A program made the position numbers and the translations under genes. From assembly GCA_910587085.1 (NCBI GenBank), contig CAJUMC010000021.1:1-49571 (forward strand): a DNA stretch of 49,571 nucleotides. Reading direction: 5' to 3'. This DNA comes from an uncultured Lachnospiraceae bacterium (lineage in GTDB: Bacteria; Bacillota; Clostridia; Lachnospirales; Lachnospiraceae). This document shows, piece by piece, positions 8,050 through 16,610 of the stretch (position 1 is the first letter of the stretch; each line of letters starts with the position of its first letter). The notes beneath the pieces were generated by a model that was given only the letters and a program-made list of their open reading frames with translations, was not told the origin of the DNA and did no database searches.

Positions 8050-9091
8050 TTATTGCGCCCTTTTTTTCAAGCGCTTGGTATGTATCCGCTTTTCAACCTG
8101 TAAATTGATAAAATAGAAAATACAGCCTGTCAAAATGCATACAATACAGTCAATGATACAGACGTATCGAGCACGGATACGGTTTCTGAATGAAAGATTA
8201 ATACAGTACCACAGTTGCTGTGCTAAAAAAATGTGAAAGGTTGCTTTGCCGATATATTCAATAGCGGTCAATGCCCTGCGAGGTATCCTATGGCTGCACA
8301 ATTTCTCCAACTTATCTTCTTTATTTATAACCCAGAAGACAATCCCAGCCGAAAATGCCATTCCCATAAACGAAGTAGGCTTCCAAGAAGATATAAACTG
8401 CGTTTTATAATCGCCGTAACTATGATATAGTAAAAAAATACCCCCCCCCCGAGAAAATTAGGGCCGGAATTACTGTTTTCTTTAACTCATCAGCATAATG
8501 ATAAATTAAAATTCCCAGCAGTAAGCCTGTCAGAAGCCTGATACAGCATAACCGATTAAAGGAGCTTCGTATTACTCCCTGAAAAACTGCATACTCATAT
8601 AAAATATTTATACTCAATACAAATATACTTCCAAGTAAAGGACTCCTTTTTACCAGATAGTATATCACCGGAAAAACAATTAAGAATTGAATCAGTATCC
8701 ATGTATAATATCCTCCCGGACCTGGTCCTCCTTTTAAATATGTGAAAAGAACATTCAGGTTCAATTTACCTGTCTTCGTTATCAGCATATAGAACAGGAA
8801 GCATAAAAACATAAAAGAATAAGGCAAAATGATCCTTGAAAATTTCTTTATAAACACATCCTTTCTATACCAGTCCAGTTCATTCTCCTGTTTCTTCATA
8901 GATACTGAATAGTGAAATCCTGTAACAATCACAAAAACAGATACTGCCTGAAGAATCCAGAAATTAAAACCGAATACACGGAAAATTTCCTGATCATGAA
9001 CATTGGCATTTGTCTGTAGGCTGTGTTGGAATACTACAAAGAAGATGGAAACTGCCTTTAGAATATTCGTTGTTCTATATCTTTTTTCCAT
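8050..9091 (-). pseudogene. Acyltransferase 3 family membrane protein, out of frame at a G10 tract
   Basis: Start ATG 9091, with GGGAGTG before it, opens a protein with NILKAVSIFFVVFQHS at its N-terminus and about ten hydrophobic spans, typical of OafA/WecH-like O-acyltransferases that decorate exported glycans. The frame ends early at 8420, just after a run of ten G (minus strand; 8441-8450). The rest, to 8050, continues in another frame with more membrane spans (IVFWVINKE, then FHIFLAQQLWY). Nine or twelve G residues would join both parts into one protein of about 347 residues; ten does not. The gene is otherwise intact, which fits reversible phase variation better than old decay. A sequencing slip is the alternative. 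Confidence 0.85.
8441..8450 (-). repeat. Homopolymer tract of 10 G (minus strand) in the acyltransferase
   Basis: Ten consecutive C on the plus strand, flanked by TCTCG- and -TATTTTTTT (minus strand view). The downstream frame continues only if the tract has 9 or 12 bases. Tracts of this length are classic slipped-strand phase-variation switches. Confidence 0.9.
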
Positions 9092-9120
9092 ATTTTGCAC
9101 TCCCTTCCCTCGTACCCGCC

Positions 9121-10704
9121 TCACAGCGGCATATTCCCATGCCTTTTCTCGGTCCCCGGCACCTGCTTGTTCTTCAGCATATCCAGCGCCGAAATCAGTC
9201 TCTTCCGCGTTTCCTCCGGAAAAATCACTTCTGTAATATATCCCCTGGCAGCCGCTATATACGGATTCATAAACTTCTCCGAATATTCCTTCTGTCTCCT
9301 TTTCCTCTCCTCTTTTGGCTGCTCGGAAGCTTCGATTTTTTTCTTGAAAATAATATTGGCCGCGCCCTCCGCCCCCATCACGGCAATCTCTGCGATCGGC
9401 CAGGCGTACACGATATCCGCTCCCATATCTTTACTGTTCATTGCAATATATGCGCCGCCGTAAGCCTTGCGCATAATCAGGGATATTTTCGGAACTGCTG
9501 CTTCTGAATAAGCATACAGAATTTTTGCTCCGTGGCGGATAATCCCCTGATGCTCCTGAACTTTGCCCGGGAAAAAAGCCGGCACATCAATCAGCGTAAT
9601 CAGCGGAATCTGAAAACAGTCGCAGGTTCGAATGAAGCGGGCAATTTTATCCGAAGCATCGCAATCCAGCGCACCAGCCAACCGGGTCGGCTGGTTGGCG
9701 ATCACTCCCACTGCCCTTCCATCTAGGCGTACAAAACAGACAACTGCGTTTTTTGCAAAATTTTCCTGAACCTCCATGCAGGAGTTCTCATCCGCAATTC
9801 GTTTTATCACCTCGTGTACGTCGTAAACCTTTCTTGAATTTGAAGGCACCACGGATGAAAGTTCTCCGCACCGATCCTGCTGTTCTGCTCCCTTTCTCCG
9901 CAGCAGCGCAGAGTTCCTGACTTTTTCCGACAGCTTTGGCGGTTTATTTCCGCAGTTATCCGGCAGAAACGAGAGTAGCCGTTTTGTTTCGTCCATGCAC
10001 TGCATCTCGCTGTCACAGACAAAATGCGCGACTCCGCTCTGTGTTTCGTGTACCTGCGCGCCACCCAGTTCATCCATGGTAGCCTCTTCGTTCAGCACCG
10101 CTTTCACCACCTGGGGTCCAGTAAGAAACATTTTCCCGTTCCCGCGCACCATAAAAATAAAATCGCACAGTGCCGGGCCGTAGCAGGCACCTCCGGAACA
10201 GGAGCCCATTATCAGTGCAATCTGCGGAATCACGCCGGAAGCGCGCGTATTGCGAAGAAATATACCGCTGTAGCCGCTCAGAGAACAGATTCCCTCCTCT
10301 ATTCTCGCTCCGCCGCTGTCGTTGATCATCAGAATCGGGCACCGGTTCTCATAAGCCATATCCTGTATATGACATATTTTTGCCGCATGATATTCCCCCA
10401 GCGTTCCCCCGATTACGGTAAAATCCTCCGAGGCTGCAAACACCGTTCGTCCGTTGATTTTTCCGTAGCCCACAACAACTCCGTCCCCCGGGGCACGCTT
10501 CCTGTCCATCTCAAAATCATCAATACGCGATTCGACAAAAGCGTCGATCTCCACAAAGCTCCCTTCATCAAACAGGTAATCCAGCCGTTCTCTGGCAGTC
10601 ATTTTACCCTTTCCGTGTTGCTTTTCAATCTTCTCCTGTCCGCCGCCGAGAACCGCGCGCTCACGCTTTTCCGATAATCTTTCGTTGGCTTCCTTCCAGT
10701 TCAT
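9121..10704 (-). CDS. Biotin-type carboxyltransferase (PccB/MmdA-like)
   Basis: 527 residues, full length for the carboxyltransferase subunits of propionyl-/methylmalonyl-CoA enzymes: two crotonase-fold halves. Seen: the N-terminal KMTARERLDYLFDEGSFVEI, ARIEEGICSLSGYSGIF, and in the second half the oxyanion region around GKVQEHQGIIRHGAKILYAY with AYGGAYIAMNSKDMGAD. Such subunits move CO2 between biotin and an acyl thioester. No biotin carboxylase or biotin carrier gene is in the locus, so it either borrows host subunits or works as a decarboxylase or carboxyl donor on its own. It directly follows a small ACP, hinting at an ACP-bound malonyl- or methylmalonyl-type substrate. Confidence 0.88.
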   Translation of the reverse strand: MNWKEANERLSEKRERAVLGGGQEKIEKQHGKGKMTARERLDYLFDEGSFVEIDAFVESRIDDFEMDRKRAPGDGVVVGYGKINGRTVFAASEDFTVIGGTLGEYHAAKICHIQDMAYENRCPILMINDSGGARIEEGICSLSGYSGIFLRNTRASGVIPQIALIMGSCSGGACYGPALCDFIFMVRGNGKMFLTGPQVVKAVLNEEATMDELGGAQVHETQSGVAHFVCDSEMQCMDETKRLLSFLPDNCGNKPPKLSEKVRNSALLRRKGAEQQDRCGELSSVVPSNSRKVYDVHEVIKRIADENSCMEVQENFAKNAVVCFVRLDGRAVGVIANQPTRLAGALDCDASDKIARFIRTCDCFQIPLITLIDVPAFFPGKVQEHQGIIRHGAKILYAYSEAAVPKISLIMRKAYGGAYIAMNSKDMGADIVYAWPIAEIAVMGAEGAANIIFKKKIEASEQPKEERKRRQKEYSEKFMNPYIAAARGYITEVIFPEETRKRLISALDMLKNKQVPGTEKRHGNMPL

Positions 10705-10726
10705 TTCAGCAATCCTCGTATGTTTT

Positions 10727-10945
10727 TTACTTCATGTAGCTGATTGCATCTGCCACAGTTTGAAAGGATTTGATCTCTTTTGCCGAAATCGAAACTCCGA
10801 ACTCTTCGTCAAGCAGTGCAATGTAGGAAATTGCCGCAACCGAATCCCATTCATCCACATCAACCAGCAGAGTTTCTTCTGTCAGGCTGCCCTCTCCCAA
10901 TTCCATTATTTCTTCCAGCTTTGCAATCTTTTCTCTGATCTCCAT
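10727..10945 (-). CDS. Acyl carrier protein (second of two)
   Basis: A 72-residue acidic helical protein with the phosphopantetheine site DEWDSVAAIS, Ser about 35, and a typical helix III (FQTVADAISYMK). A strong AGGAGG precedes ATG 10945. It would carry the growing or modified acyl chain as a thioester, probably for the KAS III and carboxyltransferase next to it. A separate ACP gene lies at 24304-24540. No phosphopantetheinyl transferase is present in the window, so a host enzyme must load it. Confidence 0.88.
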   Translation of the reverse strand: MEIREKIAKLEEIMELGEGSLTEETLLVDVDEWDSVAAISYIALLDEEFGVSISAKEIKSFQTVADAISYMK

Positions 10946-10975
10946 ATTCTCTTTCCTCCTGTTTATTCCTATATT

Positions 10976-11626
10976 TCAAATACTCCACTGACGGATCGGA
11001 GCTCTGTTACCGTGCCCCGGATAAACAATGGTATCTCCGCCCAACCTTCTAAAAAACGGCATTGCACATTCTTCGTACCGCTTTCTGCTTCCTCCCGGAT
11101 ATCTTGTAATCACCTCAAAACCGTTTACGAGACTATCACCAGAAAACAGATGTTTTTTATCAATCAGAATACAGCTGCTCCCCGGGGAATGCCCCGGCGT
11201 TGAAATCAGCTCCACCGAATGACCGCACCACTGCAGCAGTTTATAATTCTCAAACGTCTCATCTGCGGCACAGACAAACGGCGCAGCGCACATTTTTGCA
11301 TATTCTTCGCGGTTATGCGAAGGATTCATCAGATAAAAAATCTCGTACCTTGCCGACAGGTTTTTTCTTGTATCCTGAATTCCGACGGCGCATTCCCCGG
11401 AACACAATGTCTTTGCTCCAAATAGGTTGCGGAAAAAATCCACTCCTGTAATATGATCAAAATGTTCATGTGTCAGGAGAATAACGGCCTTCTCAATCTT
11501 ATGCTCCTCCATAAGATCCACAGCCGCCTGATTTACCGAAGGATCAATCACCAGCGCTTCCCTTTCCTCCAGTACGACATACATCCTTTCGTCCAGAGGC
11601 GGCAGCGGAAAGTCATAAATTTGCAC
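10976..11626 (-). CDS. Metallo-beta-lactamase-fold hydrolase
   Basis: 216 residues from a GTG start at 11626 preceded by GGAGGG with a six-base gap; the frame is open for 26 more codons, but this site fits best. The metal-binding motif THEHFDH is near residues 52-58; STPGHSPGSS, SGDSL and a final YPGHG supply the other ligands. The pattern is of the glyoxalase II/hydrolase type, which often hydrolyse thioesters. Between an ACP and a GNAT-like gene it may release or edit acyl groups, parallel to the thioesterase at the end of the operon. Substrate not determinable. Confidence 0.85.
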   Translation of the reverse strand: MQIYDFPLPPLDERMYVVLEEREALVIDPSVNQAAVDLMEEHKIEKAVILLTHEHFDHITGVDFFRNLFGAKTLCSGECAVGIQDTRKNLSARYEIFYLMNPSHNREEYAKMCAAPFVCAADETFENYKLLQWCGHSVELISTPGHSPGSSCILIDKKHLFSGDSLVNGFEVITRYPGGSRKRYEECAMPFFRRLGGDTIVYPGHGNRAPIRQWSI

Positions 11627-11731
11627 GGCAATCCCTCCTGTTTTGGAAGCGCTGATGCCCGCTTCCCTATACAAATGCACCGGATTTGTAGATTTGCGGC
11701 ACATCGTCTTCTGAAATTTCCTGAAAATCTG

Positions 11732-12757
11732 TTACAAGCGCGGAGCAGCGGCGGTATTCGGCCGATCCTGATCCGCATCTCCGCGGAACAGCCGTACATT
11801 TTCCATATACGGAGCCGTATAGTAAATATCCACATTCCGCTGTTCAAACGGCTCAAAATAATTCGGAATAATGTTGCTATCATCATCTTTTAGCCGCACA
11901 AAGCCCGCTTGCTTCATCAGTTCGTCCTCAAGCCCGGTACAATATATATCCGCATATTCCGCGCCGAACTGCTCCATCCGCTCATCCACGGCCGCTCCGA
12001 TCCCTAGTAAATCGGAATTATCCCCGATAAAATCAACGATCTTGATTGCCCGGCTGCCTTCTGCTTCGACAACCCTCATCACAAGCACGGAACGAACGGG
12101 GCGGTTCGGCTGCTCGATCCCGTAAACATGATACCTGTAGATCGGATGATCAAAATAACGTTTCTTCAGATAAATCAGATCTTTATACGGCGTCATCTCC
12201 TTCAGATATTCCTCCGGTAGGATTTTTTCCAATGCATCCGCCCCCGTCACCTCCGTCAGTTTCACATTTTTCTCCGCTGCCGGCAGAATCTCGGCATGGT
12301 GGATCACAGCAATCCGATAATCACTTTTTTTTCTGAGCCGATAAAAATGATCCATTTTTCCGGTAACATGCTTATAAAACTTTTTGGTAATCTTCAGCGT
12401 TGTCTCCGGGTTTGACCCGACCCCGAAATGAAATCTCTGATTTTTGAAGGATGCCATATACTGATCAATCTCGATTCCCAGCATGATATTTTCCGTCTTC
12501 AAACAGCGCCACATCATCCCTGTACTGTCAGGCCTGTCGGAAGAATTGTAAAATGTCACACCCTCCATTCCATAGATTTTTCCGGAGGAATCCGCCGCTA
12601 TAATAACATTCACATCATTTCCGTCACACAGCATATATTCAAAGAATCCCGGTTCTATCACAAATATGTGATTCGGATTCCACTGCTCGCGGATAAACCT
12701 GATAATTGCCGGCACATCACTTTTTGACGCCCGGCGAACAGTGATTGCATCACTCAT
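11732..12757 (-). CDS. GNAT-like N-acyltransferase family protein
   Basis: About 341 residues from ATG 12757, which overlaps the stop of the KAS III gene by 8 nt. The N-terminus (ITVRRASKSDVPAIIRFIRE) is a standard GNAT opening and a central FHFGVGSNPETTLKITKKFY resembles the acyl-CoA pyrophosphate loop region. The C-terminal half looks like a second, diverged GNAT domain (VVEAEGSRAIKIVDFIGD, then YADIYCTGLEDELMKQAGF). Proteins of this type N-acylate amino sugars in glycan clusters. Because it is translationally coupled to KAS III and near an ACP, an ACP- or CoA-bound acyl donor made by that cassette is likely. An exact family name is not certain. Confidence 0.75.
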   Translation of the reverse strand: MSDAITVRRASKSDVPAIIRFIREQWNPNHIFVIEPGFFEYMLCDGNDVNVIIAADSSGKIYGMEGVTFYNSSDRPDSTGMMWRCLKTENIMLGIEIDQYMASFKNQRFHFGVGSNPETTLKITKKFYKHVTGKMDHFYRLRKKSDYRIAVIHHAEILPAAEKNVKLTEVTGADALEKILPEEYLKEMTPYKDLIYLKKRYFDHPIYRYHVYGIEQPNRPVRSVLVMRVVEAEGSRAIKIVDFIGDNSDLLGIGAAVDERMEQFGAEYADIYCTGLEDELMKQAGFVRLKDDDSNIIPNYFEPFEQRNVDIYYTAPYMENVRLFRGDADQDRPNTAAAPRL

Positions 12758-13847
12758 TCTCCTGCTCCTCTGCCTCTCTGCCCTTCCCGAAAACAGTTTC
12801 ATATGCTTCCTCAAAGTAATCATCGGAATAGATCATCGGAAGTACATCCTTTGCATCAATCTCCAGGGAAAGCACACCCCAGGACAAACCTACTCCAAAC
12901 GCAATGCACAGCAGTTTCAGCTGTCCGTCAGGCTTCTGCCGCCCACACAGATCCACCACCGTTACCGGAATGGAAACCCCATTAGTATTTCCGTACCGGT
13001 CGATCGACATCGGGTACTGCTCCGGTTTCAGTTTCATTTTGTGCGCAATATGATCCACCATAAACTTATTGGATTGATGAAACATTACATAATTATAATC
13101 CTCTGTTGTTTTCCCGAAGGCTTTGGAAAACTCTTTCCACGCGGCCGGAGCTTTTGTAATCGCAAAGCGGAAGGTTTCAAAACCATCCATGTGCGGTTCC
13201 AGTGATTCCCAGTCCGGATTCTCCTTATCCAGTGGATGCCTGGCTTGTCCGCCCGGAATTCCCATAATGTGAAACCCGTTCCCGTCCGATTTCAGAAGTG
13301 TTTCAATTTGTCCTTTGCCCTTTTCGATTATGCAGGCTGCACCCGCATCTCCGAACATCATTGCGTTGCTGTGATCCGAAGTATTTTTATCTGCTCTGGA
13401 AACCTCTCCCACCAGGATCAGCCCCGTTTTCACAAGCCCCGCATGTATCAGCGATGCCATTACGCTCACTCCATATATAAAACCGGTACAGCCGAGATTG
13501 ATATCAAACGCAAAACATTCGTTTCTCAGATTCAGTCTCTTATGGAGTACATAGGCTGTCGATGGCTGTTTATAATCCGGTATCTGGCACATATAAATCA
13601 CAGCGTCAATGCTTGAAGCTTCCAGCTGCTTTTTTTCCATCAGTTGCTTTGCTGCAACATAGCAAAGGTCGGAGCCCGTCTGCTTTTCCACAGATACATA
13701 GCGCTCTTTTACCCCAACCATATCAATGAACTTCCTTACATCCTCCGCACCGAATATGTTTTCGTAGGATTTTGTTTCAACCTTTCCAGTCGGAACCGCA
13801 CACGCCAGCCCGCCGATACGGATTCCCTCTATGATAGATGCTGCCAT
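12750..13847 (-). CDS. 3-oxoacyl-ACP synthase III-like condensing enzyme (FabH family)
   Basis: 365 residues with a complete thiolase-fold triad: Cys about 120 in NLGCTGF, His about 257 in FHQSN, and Asn about 287 in YGNTNGVSIP. It would condense an acyl primer with malonyl-ACP, or a related extender, by decarboxylative Claisen chemistry. It is longer than housekeeping FabH (about 320) and has an insertion-rich middle, as in specialised KAS III enzymes of secondary metabolism. GGGGGG precedes ATG 13847. It sits between an SDR reductase and the GNAT-like gene, with an ACP and a carboxyltransferase close by: a small dedicated acyl-building unit. Confidence 0.92.
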   Translation of the reverse strand: MAASIIEGIRIGGLACAVPTGKVETKSYENIFGAEDVRKFIDMVGVKERYVSVEKQTGSDLCYVAAKQLMEKKQLEASSIDAVIYMCQIPDYKQPSTAYVLHKRLNLRNECFAFDINLGCTGFIYGVSVMASLIHAGLVKTGLILVGEVSRADKNTSDHSNAMMFGDAGAACIIEKGKGQIETLLKSDGNGFHIMGIPGGQARHPLDKENPDWESLEPHMDGFETFRFAITKAPAAWKEFSKAFGKTTEDYNYVMFHQSNKFMVDHIAHKMKLKPEQYPMSIDRYGNTNGVSIPVTVVDLCGRQKPDGQLKLLCIAFGVGLSWGVLSLEIDAKDVLPMIYSDDYFEEAYETVFGKGREAEEQENE

Positions 13848-13874
13848 GGTCTTCCCCCCTTTCTGAAATTATGC

Positions 13875-14624
13875 CTATATTCTTCCACCGTCCGCATAAA
13901 TCGCTCTTCCGGTCATCATGGAGGATGCGCTGCTCAGCAGAAACCCGCACAGGCCCGCAATTGCCTCCGGTTCAATTACGCCCAGAAGCTGTTTCTCCGA
14001 CACAGAAGCGATAAAGTCCCCGTCCGGCACAAACTGGCCGCCCGCTCTTGCCATCGGTGTATCCACCACACCGGGCATAATCGTGTTTATCCTAATTTTT
14101 TTTGGTGCAAGCTCGATCGCCAGAGCTTGCACTGCTGCATTCAGCGCCGCTTTCGACATGCTGTATAACGTCTGGCATTTTTCCGGCTGCACCGCAGCAA
14201 TGGAGGAAATGGCAACAATATTACTGTTTTCGTTATGATATTTTTTATTAGAAAAATGTCTTACTAATTCAAGAAAAGAATAGACATTAATTCTCATTAC
14301 CTCTTCAATTGTCCGACGCTTTAAGAGCTTGATTGGAATAATCGGGCCTGTTCCAGCGCAGTGTACCAAACCGTCCAGCTTCCGTCCATCGGATACCGCT
14401 TCTTTTAAAACAAATTCCAGATCCTGCTCTTCTGCCAGATCGGCGGATATGGTCAGATGATCTTCCCCTGGCAGCATTTCCTTTGTCTCCTGAAGCCTTT
14501 CTTTGTTTCTTCCCAGAAGGATAAGGCTACAACCTTCCCCCGCAAGATATTTTGCTGTCTCCCTGCCGATTCCGGAGGAAGCACCTGTAATCATCATTTT
14601 CCTGTCAATCTCTTGTATATGCAA
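13875..14624 (-). CDS. Short-chain dehydrogenase/reductase (FabG-like)
   Basis: 249 residues. The cofactor loop TGASSGIG (about 13-20), the NNAG-like AGTG region (LVHCAGTGP), the active-site YSMSK with an upstream Ser pair, and the closing GRAIYADGGRI are all classical SDR features. The likely start is TTG 14624 because GGGGG lies seven bases upstream; ATG 14597 is the alternative. Next to KAS III, it most likely reduces the 3-oxoacyl product to a hydroxyacyl chain, although an action on a sugar intermediate cannot be excluded. Confidence 0.88.
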   Translation of the reverse strand: MHIQEIDRKMMITGASSGIGRETAKYLAGEGCSLILLGRNKERLQETKEMLPGEDHLTISADLAEEQDLEFVLKEAVSDGRKLDGLVHCAGTGPIIPIKLLKRRTIEEVMRINVYSFLELVRHFSNKKYHNENSNIVAISSIAAVQPEKCQTLYSMSKAALNAAVQALAIELAPKKIRINTIMPGVVDTPMARAGGQFVPDGDFIASVSEKQLLGVIEPEAIAGLCGFLLSSASSMMTGRAIYADGGRI

Positions 14625-14641
14625 CGATAATCCCCCTTTCG

Positions 14642-15868
14642 TTAATATCCCAAACTGCGCAAAAAAGCTTCCTCTACCATATTTTCAAACTCAATTTTGC
14701 TCTTAGGAACCATTACTTTTGTAGGGTCGCTATAAATACTTTTGCAGTATACAACTGCATTTTCCCTATCATGTACATCCCCATAATGCAAGTAATCATC
14801 ATATATTTTATGTGTAAATATTAAAAACGGCTCCTGACCCCAATTCTGTTTTGTGTACTCCATCAGAGTGCTTCCGCTGGAAATCAATATTTTATTATTA
14901 AAATCTACCTTTGTATAAAGAGATTCAAAATAGTAATCATTTCGATCCACATACAAGGCTTTATGTGTATTACAATATTCCAGTGCAAAGTTTTTCTTAT
15001 GCGTTGTCACAGAATTATGCACCTTTACAATAATATATTTCTCAGGCACTTTTTTTATCATTCTGTCAATAAGCCCCAACTGTTCGTTTTCTGCTACGTA
15101 TGTTGCCAAAAATATAATCTTTCTTCTGTTATATTGAATTGACAGGTTCGCTAAATCCACACTGTATTTTTTTTCATGCTCAAACACATTATTTTCAGCA
15201 ATATCTCGAACAACTTTATAAACCTCCTGATTTTTCAAATCAATGCAGGGCAGCCCTAATGGTACTGCTTCTTTATCCGGCACTTTCCTTCCGTATAATT
15301 CTACAGATGATACGTAAATCTCTTTTCCTAAATGTTTCCTGCTCTGGTTTACATACTTCCGTTCTGCCAGCTTCCGCACCAGTTGTGTTACCCGTTTTTT
15401 TCCAATCATGTCAGGCCTTAACAGATACAGCTCCCTTCTCGATTTCGCATATACGACATCCCCCTCTTCAACAAAGAGAATTTTCAAGTCGGTATTATTC
15501 TGCGCAAAATAATAGGCAATAAAAAATGCATCATTCCATCCGCCGCCAATGATGAGCCTGTCACACTTTTCATTACTGAAACATTCTTTTAAATAGCCTT
15601 CATAGAATTTGTACAACACCTTCATTTTGCTGAACGTTCGTACCCCTTTGATTTTCCCATGCGGAATTTTCTTCGTATTAATAACGGGCATATCAATAAA
15701 CAGCACTTCGTCAAATACATTTGAACCACGTATTCCGTTTAAAAAAGCTCTGGAAATAATCGGAGAAACCCGAATAATCAAATATGCCTTTTCATCATGA
15801 TAATAGTTTATCTTTGCATTCAGACACTGGATAATGTTCAGCTGTGTAAAAGCATAAAAAACAACCAT
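14642..15868 (-). CDS. Sialyltransferase/polysialyltransferase-like GT-B glycosyltransferase (1)
   Basis: 408 residues, AT-rich, no signal peptide. Three short motifs of bacterial sialyltransferases (GT38/GT52/GT80-like) occur in order: an acidic-acidic-Gly motif, EEG, at about 134-136 (LFVEEGDVVY); an H-x motif, KVHNS, at about 282-286; and a double-Ser motif, SSGST, at about 330-334. In the known families these bind the CMP-sugar. Presence of neuBCA in the same operon supports CMP-sialic acid as donor. The HP motif here is H-N rather than H-P, so catalytic competence is less certain than for its neighbour at 16546-17745. Family assignment rests on motif order only. Confidence 0.68.
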   Translation of the reverse strand: MVVFYAFTQLNIIQCLNAKINYYHDEKAYLIIRVSPIISRAFLNGIRGSNVFDEVLFIDMPVINTKKIPHGKIKGVRTFSKMKVLYKFYEGYLKECFSNEKCDRLIIGGGWNDAFFIAYYFAQNNTDLKILFVEEGDVVYAKSRRELYLLRPDMIGKKRVTQLVRKLAERKYVNQSRKHLGKEIYVSSVELYGRKVPDKEAVPLGLPCIDLKNQEVYKVVRDIAENNVFEHEKKYSVDLANLSIQYNRRKIIFLATYVAENEQLGLIDRMIKKVPEKYIIVKVHNSVTTHKKNFALEYCNTHKALYVDRNDYYFESLYTKVDFNNKILISSGSTLMEYTKQNWGQEPFLIFTHKIYDDYLHYGDVHDRENAVVYCKSIYSDPTKVMVPKSKIEFENMVEEAFLRSLGY

Positions 15869-15884
15869 CTCTCTCCCTCTCTTC

Positions 15885-16610
15885 CTACATTCCGCCGTCT
15901 ATTCGGATTACCTGCCCTGTTATATAGGACGCTTCCTCCGACGCCAGAAATGCAATCAGATTAGCGACTTCCTCCGACTTCCCTGCTCTCTTCAAATAAG
16001 TGGCCTGTATCATATCATGCTGAGCTTCTTCGGACATTGCCTTCTTCATCGGCGTTTCGATTAATCCTGGAGCCACGGCATTTACACGAATTCCATAACC
16101 AGCCAGCTCCCGGGCAAGTATTTTTGTCAGACACGCCACCGCTGCCTTTGAAGTACCATAAGCAGTGTAGCTTTCTCCCCCATCGAGTCCTACCACGCTT
16201 GACACATTCACAATACTTCCATATCCGGCTCGTATCATCGCCCGTGAAATCATCTGCAAAATCGGAATCTGTGCAAAAAAATTAATCTCATATACTCTTC
16301 TCAGCTCGCCCATAGATGTCATGGGAAACAGTGAGCCATAAGGTATTGCAGCAGCAGCCACAAATATATCTATATTTTTCTTCTCGGCGATAATTCCTCT
16401 CAATGACGATTTAAGCTCTTCTTCATTTTCTAAATCAAAATAAACCGGTTTAATCCACACTCCGTATCTTTCTGCAGTAGTTTTCATATCCTCTTCAAAT
16501 TCGCAATTCTTTCGATGAGCACAGGCCCATATATTTATTCCTCTTTCAGCGAATTTCTCCACGGTTGCCCGCCCGATCCCTGTTCTGCTTCCGGTTATAA
16601 TCGCATTCAT
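15885..16610 (-). CDS. Short-chain dehydrogenase/reductase
   Basis: 241 residues. The cofactor loop is TGSRTGIGRA (about 6-15), VNVSSVVGLDGG is followed by YTAYGTSKAAVACL with the Tyr-Lys pair, and the C-terminus is YITGQVIRIDGGM. The motif set matches FabG-like and sugar-acting SDRs. Its start lies inside the 3' end of the sialyltransferase-like gene (65-nt overlap), so the two are tightly coupled. It is distinct from the SDR at 13875-14624. It may act on a carbonyl made by the acyl or ketol steps, or on a sugar. Sequence alone does not settle which. Confidence 0.87.
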   Translation of the reverse strand: MNAIITGSRTGIGRATVEKFAERGINIWACAHRKNCEFEEDMKTTAERYGVWIKPVYFDLENEEELKSSLRGIIAEKKNIDIFVAAAAIPYGSLFPMTSMGELRRVYEINFFAQIPILQMISRAMIRAGYGSIVNVSSVVGLDGGESYTAYGTSKAAVACLTKILARELAGYGIRVNAVAPGLIETPMKKAMSEEAQHDMIQATYLKRAGKSEEVANLIAFLASEEASYITGQVIRIDGGM

